DNA of 64,000 nt from contig JAEZFP010000062.1 of NCBI GenBank assembly GCA_023417475.1, positions 62,001 to 126,000 on the forward strand, given 5' to 3'. Of this stretch, positions 34,337 through 42,987 are shown one piece after another. The stretch is from Bacillota bacterium (GTDB lineage: Bacteria; Bacillota; UBA4882; UBA8346). Positions within the stretch are counted from its first letter, which is position 1. The number at the start of each line of letters is the position of its first letter. The notes under the pieces were generated by a model. The model saw only the letters and a list, made by a program, of their open reading frames with translations, searched no databases and was not told the origin of the DNA. A program made the position numbers and the translations under genes.

Positions 34337-35125
34337 TTACGCCTCAACTTCGATCGCGTCGGCAACCAGTCCGGTTTTGGTGCTCCGGTATTCCTTGGGG
34401 GTTTTTCCGTGGTACTGTTTGAAGGTCCGGGTGAAATTTTTGGGGTTGCTATACCCGATCATTGCGCTCACCTCATAAGTCCGATACGAAATGTCCAGCA
34501 ATAACTCGGCCGCCTTTTTCATCCGGGTTACCAATAACAGATCGGAAAAATTTTCCCCGGTTTTTTCCTTAAAGAACTTGCTTAAATAAACCGGGTTCAT
34601 ATGAACCAATTTCGCCGCTTCTTCCAATGTCGCGTCTTGGTAATGTTTGGCGATATAGTTTTTGACCGTATTGACGATCTGTTGATGATAGTCACAACCT
34701 TTCGGGTCCTCCGCAGTATCCGGATTAAAAACGCCGTTTTGATTGATCTCCCGGTCTAATTCGGCTTTGACCTTCAGGCAAAGTTCCACCAATTCGTCAT
34801 ATTTGGTCGGCTTGACGATATAATCGCTGACACCGTATTGCAACGCCTGTCTGGCGTACTCAAACTCTTTATAGCCGCTAATAAAGATGGTCTTTAACGC
34901 CAGCCCCTTATTGGAAATCGTTTTCGCCACCTCAATACCGTCCAAAATCGGCATCCGGATATCACAGATCAATACGTCCAGCGGATTGGCGGCAATATAT
35001 TCCAACACCTGTCGCCCGTTTTCGGCTTGCCCCACCACTTCAAAGCCAAACGTATTCCAAGGAAAGTAATTACTGAGACCGTTGCGAATCTCATATTCAT
35101 CATCGGCAATTAATAATTTGTACAT
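34337..35125 (-). CDS. Response regulator with AraC-type DNA-binding domain (YesN family)
   Basis: About 262 residues. A CheY-like receiver has LLIADDEYEIRNGL, the phospho-Asp in VLICDIRMPILDG (about residue 54) and SGYKEFEYARQAL. The C-terminal AraC double helix-turn-helix reads ATLEEAAKLVHMNPVYLSKFF and YEVSAMIGYSNPKNFTRTF. It is the partner of the kinase encoded 2 bp downstream. ATG 35125 has GAAGGA 8 nt upstream. The earlier ATG overlaps that site and is rejected. Confidence 0.93.
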   Translation of the reverse strand: MYKLLIADDEYEIRNGLSNYFPWNTFGFEVVGQAENGRQVLEYIAANPLDVLICDIRMPILDGIEVAKTISNKGLALKTIFISGYKEFEYARQALQYGVSDYIVKPTKYDELVELCLKVKAELDREINQNGVFNPDTAEDPKGCDYHQQIVNTVKNYIAKHYQDATLEEAAKLVHMNPVYLSKFFKEKTGENFSDLLLVTRMKKAAELLLDISYRTYEVSAMIGYSNPKNFTRTFKQYHGKTPKEYRSTKTGLVADAIEVEA

Positions 35126-35266
35126 ATGCAACATCCTTCACCGGTTATCTCACCACTCGCTTCATCGGCGCGCTGCGCAAAAATCTGAAGCTTCTTTATT
35201 TAAATTACAACGAATACCGGGAATTTACAACAGAAAGCGATTGCCAGTCGGTCCTTCCAAAAGCGC

Positions 35267-35294
35267 AGACCCGGCTGTTGCTTCAGCCGGGTCT
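35267..35294. terminator. Terminator-like hairpin after the coiled-coil membrane gene
   Basis: AGACCCGGCTG and CAGCCGGGTCT form an 11-bp perfect stem with a 6-nt loop, just past the stop at 35302. The T tract is better on the plus side (TGATTTTT) than on the minus side. Confidence 0.6.
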
Positions 35295-35301
35295 TGATTT
35301 T

Positions 35302-36297
35302 TCATTGCGAGTTCTTGTTTTTCATCCGAAGCGGCGGTTGCCGGTCGGACTGTTTGATGAGATCCGCTTCCTTCAACGTCGCCTCAATCAGCTTTTCGAG
35401 CTTTGTATTGTTAAAGCTGATCGTATTGGAGTCGGTCTCAATAAATGCCAGATTGGCTTCGAACTTTTGATTAATGGCGTTCATTTCCGTTTCCGCCTTC
35501 TCAATCGCCGCTTTTAACCGTAACGCAACTTCGGATAGGGCCTTTTGATTGCCTTTGGCTTCATGATACTCATTTAATAATTGTTGATACTCTTTCTTTT
35601 TAACCGGGAAAAACAAAAAGTATTCCTGTTTGGGTTCCAGCGGCTCCGCTCCCGGGGTGATCAAGGTATTATAGAGATCTCTGAACGTATCCAGGACCTT
35701 TTCGTATTCTTTGCCGATCAAACGGATAGCATTGATATTTTCACTCAAAATCCGGACATCGGAGGCCATCAAGGTTTGACCGGAACGGATCTGACCAAGG
35801 CTCTTCTTCAACCGGCTTTGGTATTCCTTCAGGACATCGTCGGAAGAACGTTTCGGAACCAACTTCTCCAACGTGTTGTTTTCGGCCGCGGCCCGCCACA
35901 TCCGTTCGTCGTCGATGGTTAACTTGTATTTCGTTTTGGCTGCGGCAAGAGTTCGTTCCAGATCATTGGCCGAGGTGAAAATTTGGTTGCGCCAGTCTTG
36001 AAATGCCATTTCCTTGGTATAGGTTTCGACAATTCGTTTCACTTCGTCCCGCTGTTTCCGTTCCAAGGTCCGCAACTGTTTGGCAAAATCGCTTTGTTCA
36101 ATGGCCAGTTGCCAATTGGCGTATAACTGATTGCCGATCAACGCGATGGAATAAATGACGAAAACGGCAAAAAACAATGACTTAAACGGTCCCGCCGCCG
36201 GTTTCTCCTGCTGTTTGGACCACAACCGCACGGTTACATAATAAATCCCGCCGGCGAGTAACGCGGCGCCGATAATGATTAATCCGACAATTAACAA
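35302..36297 (-). CDS. Unknown membrane protein with long coiled-coil region
   Basis: I do not recognise this protein of about 331 residues. Two membrane helices near the N-terminus (LIVGLIIIGAALLAGGIYY and SLFFAVFVIYSIALIGNQLY) are followed by charged, mostly helical sequence with coiled-coil character (RTLERKQRDEVKRIVETY). TTG 36297 is chosen because AAAGGAGG lies 7 nt before it. An upstream in-frame ATG at 36318 would place that site inside the gene. It lies upstream of yesN in the same direction with a hairpin between them, so a link to the sensor is uncertain. Confidence 0.7.
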   Translation of the reverse strand: MLIVGLIIIGAALLAGGIYYVTVRLWSKQQEKPAAGPFKSLFFAVFVIYSIALIGNQLYANWQLAIEQSDFAKQLRTLERKQRDEVKRIVETYTKEMAFQDWRNQIFTSANDLERTLAAAKTKYKLTIDDERMWRAAAENNTLEKLVPKRSSDDVLKEYQSRLKKSLGQIRSGQTLMASDVRILSENINAIRLIGKEYEKVLDTFRDLYNTLITPGAEPLEPKQEYFLFFPVKKKEYQQLLNEYHEAKGNQKALSEVALRLKAAIEKAETEMNAINQKFEANLAFIETDSNTISFNNTKLEKLIEATLKEADLIKQSDRQPPLRMKNKNSQ

Positions 36298-36460
36298 GGA
36301 TATTCCTCCTTTTGTCATTCCGTCGCAAAAAAATGATATGATCAATTTCGACAAAAATTTGAATATTCCTTATTTTCCATTAAATATTTTTTTATTCGAA
36401 TTCTACCAATTTAACATGAATTATTTATCTTGCCTGATTGTAATCCAAGCCCATAAAATA

Positions 36461-36483
36461 AAAAAACACCGCTCAGCAGCGGT
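36461..36483 (-). terminator. Terminator of the HAD-nitroreductase unit
   Basis: ACCGCT and AGCGGT stem with CAGC loop (36468-36483), followed on the minus strand by GTTTTTTT, directly after the nitroreductase stop. Confidence 0.75.
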
Positions 36484-36487
36484 TGTT

Positions 36488-37027
36488 TTAAAACTGATTA
36501 TAATGCACTTTAGCGAAATCAAGCTCCTCTTTTTTGTACGGGGCCCGCTCTTCGGCCGGGTACCCCAATGCCAGACCGCACAGAACCTGCCATGGTTCGG
36601 GAATACCGAGGACTGCCCGGACAAAGTCTCCGCTCTGAGTGCCGTCCGCAGTCATCCGTTCGCGGAACTGGACCCAGCAACTGCCCAAACCCAAATTTTG
36701 CGCGGCAAGCATCATCAAACTGGCCGCGACCGAACCATCCTCAATCCAAACATCGGAACGTTCCGGATTGACGCAAACGACAATACACAGGGGCGCTTCC
36801 CGCAAAAAGGCGGACCCGACGGCTTTGGATACGGCGAGTTGTTGAAGCAACCGTGATTGGTCCACCACCACATATTCCCAGGGGATTTTCGCTTTGGACG
36901 AAGGAGCCCGTAAAGCCGCCTCCAAAATCGCTGCCACCACCTGCCGTTCTATGGGGCGGGGCTGATATTTACGAATTGAACGGCGGGTTTGAATCTCTTT
37001 TAGCAACCGGTTCTCCCCCAATTCCAT
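36488..37027 (-). CDS. Nitroreductase family flavoprotein
   Basis: About 179 residues of the FMN-dependent nitroreductase fold: IQTRRSIRKYQPRPI binds FMN at the start, ALRAPSSKAKIPWEYVVV follows, and GLGSCWVQFRER near residue 120 completes the site. Such enzymes reduce nitro groups, quinones or enones with NAD(P)H. The physiological substrate is unknown. ATG 37027 is chosen over TTG 37036, with GGGA upstream. It follows the HAD gene by 12 bp and is co-transcribed. Confidence 0.87.
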   Translation of the reverse strand: MELGENRLLKEIQTRRSIRKYQPRPIERQVVAAILEAALRAPSSKAKIPWEYVVVDQSRLLQQLAVSKAVGSAFLREAPLCIVVCVNPERSDVWIEDGSVAASLMMLAAQNLGLGSCWVQFRERMTADGTQSGDFVRAVLGIPEPWQVLCGLALGYPAEERAPYKKEELDFAKVHYNQF

Positions 37028-37039
37028 GATTCCCAATTA

Positions 37040-37666
37040 TTACAGGACTTTCTCGGCTATTTCGGCAACACTGTTAAAAACTTGCGTCGGCGCGTGGGAT
37101 TGTAAAGCGGTGACATGCGTATAGCCCCAAGCCACGGCGGCGCAATCAATATTGACCCGTTTGGCGGCTTCAATATCCCGAATCTCATCTCCGATACTGA
37201 TGGTCTCTGTCGGATGAATTCCGCTATGCTTCAACAACTTGCGTAATTTAGCCTTTTTTCCAAAGACCGAAACGCCACACTCATAATACTTAATCAGTGC
37301 CGCGACCTCTTGTCCCAAGACCGCCCGGACATTTTCGTAAGAGTTAGAGCTGACCATCGCCAAGGCGATACCGCGTTCCGACAACCGCTTTATCAGCGAG
37401 GCAACTCCCTCAAATGTGGGAATTTGCTGTATATCGCTGGCCATCATTTTCCGCACATGATTGGCGATAAACGGCATCTTCCAGATGGGAACCCCTAAAT
37501 ACTTCATAAGTTGTCTGGCTGAATAATGACGCAAGTCATCGATCTCGTGAGTCGCAATTTTTTTAAAACGGTATTTCGCGGCAACCTGGTTGAAACGGCT
37601 GATAAACCACGGATAACTATTGGCGAGTGTTCCGTCAAAATCAAAGATGATTAACTTATACTTCAT
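37040..37666 (-). CDS. HAD superfamily phosphatase, phosphoglycolate phosphatase-like
   Basis: A 208-residue HAD hydrolase. Motif I is IIFDFDGTLANSY, motif II MVSSNSYENV, motif III the Lys in FGKKAKLRKLL, and motif IV SIGDEIRDIEAA. The alpha-helical C1 cap places it with Gph-like phosphatases acting on small phosphate esters. The ribosome site is weak. It probably heads a two-gene unit with the nitroreductase. The 220 bp upstream are AT-rich with a TATAAT on the minus strand, but no clear -35. Confidence 0.83.
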   Translation of the reverse strand: MKYKLIIFDFDGTLANSYPWFISRFNQVAAKYRFKKIATHEIDDLRHYSARQLMKYLGVPIWKMPFIANHVRKMMASDIQQIPTFEGVASLIKRLSERGIALAMVSSNSYENVRAVLGQEVAALIKYYECGVSVFGKKAKLRKLLKHSGIHPTETISIGDEIRDIEAAKRVNIDCAAVAWGYTHVTALQSHAPTQVFNSVAEIAEKVL

Positions 37667-37886
37667 GTTGATTATTGTTTTCCCTCAATTTGAAATTTTA
37701 CGCAACGGTTGATCATATATGCGATTCCGGCTTAAATTAAGTTATTTTAGTATTATAAATGTTTCTTTAAATTTTGGCTAGAGATAACTCACTAATATAT
37801 TATTGTTCGCTGTAATTCGCCAATTTCCTGTTAACCCGAAAGAATCCGCCACATTCGATTTCGCAGCAGAAGCCCGGCGTTGGATT

Positions 37887-38972
37887 TCACCGTAAGTCTT
37901 CCGAATGCGCCCAAATCTGCGAAACGGCTTGGAGCGTCAATCCACGCTCGCAGGCCTGATCAATCAGCAACGCTAAATATTGATCTTGACATGCCTCTGC
38001 CAGACTATACAATTCCGTGCCGTCTATCGTATATTGTTTCATCCGCATCAAACTGGCGGCCAAGGCAATCTCTTCATCGGAGAGCCGCGCCGGAGCGAAG
38101 GGATTTTGGTAAACCCATTCGGTTCCGCCCAAAATCCCTTTCAAATGGTATCCCTCAAGATTGCCGTCTTCGCCCGCGTGCTGCCGCAGCAGCTCAAATT
38201 GGATCGGGGTCCGATAATCCGCTAAATATTTGACGGTATCATGATTCACTTCGCCCCGGATGCCCCGAATGAGGAACCGTTGCGAGCGCGCCCAGGAACG
38301 GTGTTGATTTTTTTCAAAATCAAAGAGACCGACTTTGGAAGCATAATTCAGTACTGCCAGAGTATGCGGATTCCGCACTATTTGTTCCCGTTCCGGTAAA
38401 CCGGCGCGGCCCGGTCCCTCGATGCCCGGCATCTCAAAGGTGGTCGCCTGAATCGTAGGGTTTTCGAAACCGACTCCCAAGGCCTTCCGCATGAGACTTA
38501 TGGCATGATATCCCTGACTGATTGAAACATGGGCGTAATGGATCGCGCCGAATTTCCCGGAATGAGCGACTGCCAAACGCGCTTGGTGCATCGGCTGTAA
38601 AAAATACTGCTCGGCGATTTGCACCTTCGCCTGTGGCCCGACGCTACGGTATAAGTCGACCAGCCCTGCGAGATCGTTGGCCGGCGGTGTCTCGGCCAAA
38701 ATCGGAACTCCTTGCGCCACCATCGCTTTGATGACAGCGGCGCCCGCTTCTTTCGCCACTGCCGCGACCACAAAGTCCGGCCGGGTCGTTAGTAGTTCCG
38801 TTGAGGACGCAAAGACCGGAATCCCCCATTTTTGCGCCAATTCAACCCGTTTCTCCGCGCGCCGGCTGACGAGACCGCAAATTTCAAATCGGTCGGGCAA
38901 CAACCGGGCGACTTGGAGAAAACATTCGGCCCGCCACCCGCTGCCAATGATCCCAAAACGGATTGAATTCAT
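37887..38972 (-). CDS. Gfo/Idh/MocA family oxidoreductase
   Basis: A 361-residue NAD(P)-dependent dehydrogenase. The N-terminal Rossmann fold reads FGIIGSGWRAECFLQVA. The family EKP motif appears as AETPPANDL near residue 93, so Lys is replaced by Pro, which is unusual since that Lys is normally catalytic. The C-terminal half has the expected beta sheet. Substrates in the family are mostly sugars and inositols. GGAGGG is 7 nt before the ATG. It follows the amidohydrolase gene by 71 bp, so the two probably act on one compound. Confidence 0.85.
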   Translation of the reverse strand: MNSIRFGIIGSGWRAECFLQVARLLPDRFEICGLVSRRAEKRVELAQKWGIPVFASSTELLTTRPDFVVAAVAKEAGAAVIKAMVAQGVPILAETPPANDLAGLVDLYRSVGPQAKVQIAEQYFLQPMHQARLAVAHSGKFGAIHYAHVSISQGYHAISLMRKALGVGFENPTIQATTFEMPGIEGPGRAGLPEREQIVRNPHTLAVLNYASKVGLFDFEKNQHRSWARSQRFLIRGIRGEVNHDTVKYLADYRTPIQFELLRQHAGEDGNLEGYHLKGILGGTEWVYQNPFAPARLSDEEIALAASLMRMKQYTIDGTELYSLAEACQDQYLALLIDQACERGLTLQAVSQIWAHSEDLR

Positions 38973-39043
38973 CGCAATCCCTCCTGATGAAATGTTTAGC
39001 TAATTGATCGATACCGATTCACACTGCAACATCAAGACTCGTT

Positions 39044-39976
39044 TTAAAACCGGCCATAAACCCGGAGCGCATTGCCCCCCATCAACAGATCTTTTTCCGC
39101 CTCGCTCAAAAAATCGGCATGATCGATAAACATCTCCGCCATCTGACGATAGGTATAAAATTTCATATTACTTGGCATATCGGTACCCCAAATCAGCTTT
39201 GCGGCGCCAACCCGCTCGACGCTTTCTTTCAGTAAACCCAAGGCCGCCGGACAGGGATACGCCTCGCGTAATCCCGCGCCAATGGAAGCGACGCCCAAGT
39301 AGACATTGGGAAGTTTACCAAGGTTAATCATTTCATCCCAACGGTCTTTGCGGCGCCAGTTCTCCCGATTCATCGCGCCCAGGTGCTCCAAAACAAATGT
39401 GATATCGGAATACTCTGCCGCCAACTTTTGAATGACCTCCACCTGATAGCCGGCATTGTTGGGCCGTCCCGGATCAATGATCACCGGGAACTGATTGGCG
39501 GCGGCAAACCGCCAGATCGGTGTGAAACAATCATCGTCCAAGCGTAACCCGGGGTGGATTCCGCTCCAACCCCAACCGTCGCTCATCTCGAATTTCAGAA
39601 TCTGTTGTTTCGGATTGGCGCCATAATGTTTGATTGTCGCTAAAGCGTGCGGATCACAGGGATCCACTTGAATACTGCCGATCAACCGCTCCGGATACCG
39701 GGCAATGGCTGCGGCGATCTCATCATTCACCGTTCCAATGACCGGGTTTTGTAACAGCAACCCTTTGGCAACGCCGGCAAAATCCATCATCGCGACAATT
39801 ACATCCGCCGGAAAGGATGTCTCGTCCGTAAACGGCGGCATGAATTGAATCACTTCCCCGTCGCCGACCTGGATGCGCCCGAACGGCAAACCGCGAGTTG
39901 TCCTCGATCCCATTTGCCCCGCAATCCGGTTGAAAATATGGATATGCCCATCGATAATGATCCGCTCCGTTGTCAT
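39044..39976 (-). CDS. Amidohydrolase family (TIM-barrel metal-dependent hydrolase)
   Basis: A 310-residue amidohydrolase-2 type protein. The metal motif IDGHIHIFNR is at the N-terminus, then SIQVDPCDPHAL, VIIDPGRPNN, FVLEHLGAMNREN and LIWGTDMPSNMKF. These are typical of the ACMSD-like branch, which hydrolyses lactones or decarboxylates. AGAGGA lies 7 nt upstream of the ATG. It precedes the Gfo/Idh/MocA gene. A lactonase paired with a sugar dehydrogenase would fit, though this is only inference. Confidence 0.82.
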   Translation of the reverse strand: MTTERIIIDGHIHIFNRIAGQMGSRTTRGLPFGRIQVGDGEVIQFMPPFTDETSFPADVIVAMMDFAGVAKGLLLQNPVIGTVNDEIAAAIARYPERLIGSIQVDPCDPHALATIKHYGANPKQQILKFEMSDGWGWSGIHPGLRLDDDCFTPIWRFAAANQFPVIIDPGRPNNAGYQVEVIQKLAAEYSDITFVLEHLGAMNRENWRRKDRWDEMINLGKLPNVYLGVASIGAGLREAYPCPAALGLLKESVERVGAAKLIWGTDMPSNMKFYTYRQMAEMFIDHADFLSEAEKDLLMGGNALRVYGRF

Positions 39977-40104
39977 CGGTTGTTCCTCTTATTTGCCCTT
40001 TTCCCCACTGAATTTCCATTATTAAGTTCGACTTTCTTTGCAATCCCTCCTGCAAGGCAAAGACCAAACACTTCAGAAACTCTTTTCGTCCTATTAATTC
40101 TGTA

Positions 40105-40139
40105 GAAAAAAGACCTCGGAAAATTCCAAGGTCTTTTTT
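40105..40139. terminator. Terminator of the vor operon
   Basis: AAAAAAGACCTCGGA pairs with TTCCAAGGTCTTTTTT over about 13 bp with a mismatch, usable on both strands, 107 bp past the last vor gene. Confidence 0.8.
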
Positions 40140-40245
40140 GATAATAACATTTAGATTGGTTGTATCATACGGGATAAATAATCGCGACGTCAAAACAAGT
40201 AGTCCAAGGAATGACTAAGCGAGGACCACAGGCGTACTTTTCGCT

Positions 40246-40782
40246 CTACACTAACTCCATCCCTTTTTCGAGCGCCGCGCGATTCACGCCGGCGAGGCTT
40301 TGTTTTTTGCCGGTCAATACTTTCTCGAGCAAAACGTTCATAACGGTTTCCAAGTGGACGATTCCGGTCTCTTTCAAGATGGCGCCCACGACGACCATAT
40401 TGGCTACCTTGCTGTTGCCCAACTCCGTCGCGATATCATTGGCCGCGATCGCCACCACCTTGATGTCGGTCCGTTTCGGTTGGGTATCAATGAGCGACGA
40501 GTTGTAAAACAACGTCCCGCCGGATTTCAACGTATTCTCGAAGGCTTCCAACGACGGGCGGTTCATTGCCACCAAAACCGTCGGTTCCGAAATAACCGGC
40601 GAGCCGACCGGATCATCGGACACTACGACCGAACAATTGGCGGTACCACCGCGCATCTCCGGACCATAGGACGGAAACCAACTGACGTTTTTCCCTTCGT
40701 ACATTCCGGAATAAGCGATCAACTGCCCCATGAGCATTACACCCTGACCGCCGAATCCGGCAAAGATCGATTCAAAAATCAT
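40246..40782 (-). CDS. vorC: 2-oxoacid:ferredoxin oxidoreductase, gamma subunit
   Basis: About 178 residues. It has the gamma-subunit signature FAGFGGQGVMLMGQLIAYSG, SYGPEMRGGTANCSV near residue 45 and VANMVVVGAILKETG. It completes the four-subunit oxidoreductase that oxidatively decarboxylates a 2-oxoacid with CoA and reduces ferredoxin. ATG 40782 is chosen with GGAGG 7 nt upstream, and it overlaps the beta-subunit stop as ATGA. Type (2-ketoisovalerate or 2-oxoglutarate) cannot be settled by eye. The symbol follows the vor set. Confidence 0.85.
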   Translation of the reverse strand: MIFESIFAGFGGQGVMLMGQLIAYSGMYEGKNVSWFPSYGPEMRGGTANCSVVVSDDPVGSPVISEPTVLVAMNRPSLEAFENTLKSGGTLFYNSSLIDTQPKRTDIKVVAIAANDIATELGNSKVANMVVVGAILKETGIVHLETVMNVLLEKVLTGKKQSLAGVNRAALEKGMELV

Positions 40783-41534
40783 TTCGTTTCCTCCTCCGGA
40801 GTCCGGAAGATTCCTAACGGGTAACGCGGAATCATATTGGTCTCCAGCCATTTGAGCGCTTCGGTCGGTGTCATTCCCCAGTTGGTGGGGCAAGTGGATA
40901 AGATCTCGACCATCGCGAATCCTTGCTTGTTGACTTGAACCTCAAAAGCTTTGCGAATCGCTTCTTTGGCTTTCTGCACATGCTTCGGGTCGTGAACGCT
41001 GACCCGGGCCAAATAGGCCGGGCCGTCGAGGGTATTGATCATCTCGGTGACTTTCATCGGATTACCCATGGTTTTAAGGTCACGGCCATAGGGAGAGGTG
41101 GTGGTTTTTTGACCCGGCAGGGTTGTCGGGGCCATTTGACCGCCGGTCATTCCGTAAATCGCGTTATTGATAAAAATTACCGTAATATTCTCGCCCCGGT
41201 TGGCGGCGTGCACGATCTCCGCCATGCCGATGGAGGCTAAATCACCGTCGCCTTGATAGGTGAAGACCACGTGGTCCGGGAGCATGCGTTTGATCCCGGT
41301 CGCCACCGCTGGCGCCCGCCCGTGGGCGGCCTGTTGGCTGTCGCAATTAAAATAGTTGTACGCTAATACCGCGCATCCGACCGGCGCGATCGCAATGGTT
41401 TTTTCCCGGACTGCCAAACCGTCGATGGCTTCCGCCACCAAACGGTGGATAATCCCATGGGTACAGCCCGGACAGTAGTGCATCACCCGTTCTTGCAATG
41501 CTTCGGGGCGACTGAAAATCCGTTCCATTTCCAT
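40779..41534 (-). CDS. vorA: 2-oxoacid:ferredoxin oxidoreductase, beta (thiamine-PP) subunit
   Basis: A 251-residue beta subunit. CPGCTHG near residue 21 is conserved, YQGDGDLASIGMAEIVHAANRG near residue 92 is the thiamine pyrophosphate/Mg motif, and INNAIYGMTGGQMAPTT follows. It binds TPP and catalyses decarboxylation of the 2-oxoacid. The start overlaps the alpha stop (TAATG) and its own stop overlaps the gamma start, so translation is coupled. No Fe-S cysteines are appended, which fits a separate ferredoxin subunit. Confidence 0.88.
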   Translation of the reverse strand: MEMERIFSRPEALQERVMHYCPGCTHGIIHRLVAEAIDGLAVREKTIAIAPVGCAVLAYNYFNCDSQQAAHGRAPAVATGIKRMLPDHVVFTYQGDGDLASIGMAEIVHAANRGENITVIFINNAIYGMTGGQMAPTTLPGQKTTTSPYGRDLKTMGNPMKVTEMINTLDGPAYLARVSVHDPKHVQKAKEAIRKAFEVQVNKQGFAMVEILSTCPTNWGMTPTEALKWLETNMIPRYPLGIFRTPEEETK

Positions 41535-42607
41535 TATAACGCCACCCCCTTGGATACCGGATTGTTCATAATGGCTTCATAAACTTCATTCACTGTCGGG
41601 ATCGCGCCGTTCAACCGGCCGAATAAATCCACATTGGCTTGACCGTTGACGGCTAACTTCACATCTTCAATCATCTGTCCGGCGCTCATCTCAACTACGA
41701 GGAACTGCTTACCGACTTTGGCCAATTCGGCAATTTTCTTGCTTGGGAACGGCCATAAACTGATCAAACGCAACAGACCGACTTTTTTCCCGGCCGCTTT
41801 GGCTTTGGCAATGGCTGACTTGGCGATCCGGGCAGTGGTTCCATACGCGACAACGACGAGATCGGCGTCGGCGGCGCCATCATCCTCAAAACGCACTTCA
41901 TTGGCTTCGATCTCTTTATATTTCGCTTGTAATCGTTGGTTGATCTTTTCCAAGTCAGTACCGATCAAACCCAAACTGTTGATGATGCTTTGGGGACGGC
42001 CTGGAGTCATCCCGGTGGTTGCCCAAGGCTTCTCCGGCATTTTCAGATCGGTCAATTCTTTCATGACCACCGGTTCCATCATCTGACCGAGCAATCCGTC
42101 GGCGATAATCATTGCCGGGTTGCGGTATTTATCCGCGGTCACAAAGGCTTCAAACATCAGGTCCATGATTTCTTGGACCGAAGCGGGCGCAAAAACAATC
42201 AAGTGATAATCGCCGTGACCGCCGCCTTTGGTCGCTTGAAAATAATCGGCCTGGGAAGGAGTCAAACCACCCAAGCCGGGTCCGCCACGGGCTACGTTAA
42301 CGATTACGCAAGGTATTTCAGCGCCCGCGATATAGGAGATTCCCTCCATTTTTAGACTGATCCCCGGACTTGATGAGGAAGTCATGGCGCGAAAACCGGC
42401 GCCCGCCGCTCCGTAAACCATGTTAATTGCACTGACTTCACTTTCCGCCTGGATAAATACCCCACCCACTTCGGGCATCCGACGGGACATATATTCGGGC
42501 ACTTCATTCTGGGGAGTAATCGGATACCCGAAAAAGCAACGACAGCCGGCCCGAATCGCGCCTTCGGCAATGGCTTCGTTTCCTTTCATCATTACACGGT
42601 CTGCCAC
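41534..42607 (-). CDS. vorB: 2-oxoacid:ferredoxin oxidoreductase, alpha subunit (VorB-like)
   Basis: A 357-residue alpha subunit: MMKGNEAIAEGAIRAGC, GYPITPQNEVPEYMS, ESEVSAINMVYGAAGAG, TSSSSPGISLKMEG and GGPGLGGLTPSQADYFQA, all typical of VorB-type subunits with the pyrimidine-binding Glu of the TPP site. The start is GTG with AGGAGG 9 nt upstream. It follows the ferredoxin gene by 14 bp. In fermenters this complex links branched-chain 2-oxoacids to acyl-CoA, or runs in reverse. Confidence 0.88.
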   Translation of the reverse strand: MADRVMMKGNEAIAEGAIRAGCRCFFGYPITPQNEVPEYMSRRMPEVGGVFIQAESEVSAINMVYGAAGAGFRAMTSSSSPGISLKMEGISYIAGAEIPCVIVNVARGGPGLGGLTPSQADYFQATKGGGHGDYHLIVFAPASVQEIMDLMFEAFVTADKYRNPAMIIADGLLGQMMEPVVMKELTDLKMPEKPWATTGMTPGRPQSIINSLGLIGTDLEKINQRLQAKYKEIEANEVRFEDDGAADADLVVVAYGTTARIAKSAIAKAKAAGKKVGLLRLISLWPFPSKKIAELAKVGKQFLVVEMSAGQMIEDVKLAVNGQANVDLFGRLNGAIPTVNEVYEAIMNNPVSKGVAL

Positions 42608-42621
42608 CTCAAAAAGCCTCC

Positions 42622-42825
42622 TTATTTATAAACTTCGATTACTACATCAGGACACATTCTGGCACAAAAACTACATCCGATACATTGAGGTTGATCGGTA
42701 ATCTCCGCCGGTCGATACCCTTTGGAGTTGAAGCGATCCGCCATCTTTAGAATCTTTTTCGGGCATACGCTGACACACAATTCGCAGCCTTTACAACGTT
42801 CTTCATCGAAGTTGACCTTTGCCAA
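42622..42825 (-). CDS. vorD: 2[4Fe-4S] ferredoxin subunit of the 2-oxoacid oxidoreductase
   Basis: The 67 residues have two complete clusters, CKGCELCVSVCP and CIGCSFCARMCP. It passes electrons from the TPP subunit to soluble ferredoxin. The start codon is TTG with AGGAGG 8 nt upstream. It is the first gene of the vor operon, about 100 bp after a consensus promoter. Confidence 0.9.
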   Translation of the reverse strand: MAKVNFDEERCKGCELCVSVCPKKILKMADRFNSKGYRPAEITDQPQCIGCSFCARMCPDVVIEVYK

Positions 42826-42933
42826 GCTGTTAGCCTCCTATCTGGAAATGATTATAATTTTTCACGGTGTTTCGTCCGTTTCTTGTCCGTTGTCCGATTG
42901 TTCAAATGCGTATTGTTACGGGACTTGATAAAA

Positions 42934-42962
42934 ATTATAAAACTTTTCGCCATCTATTGCAA
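42934..42962 (-). promoter_or_regulatory. Promoter of the vor operon
   Basis: TTGCAA (42957-42962) and a perfect TATAAT (42934-42939) on the minus strand, 17 bp apart. Confidence 0.75.
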
Positions 42963-42987
42963 CCTCCTGGTGTATTTTGTAACACAG

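Noticed and set aside
42826..42987. Possible riboswitch before the vor operon
   Set aside because: Only a promoter is visible. I found no conserved blocks of a known class in the short leader.
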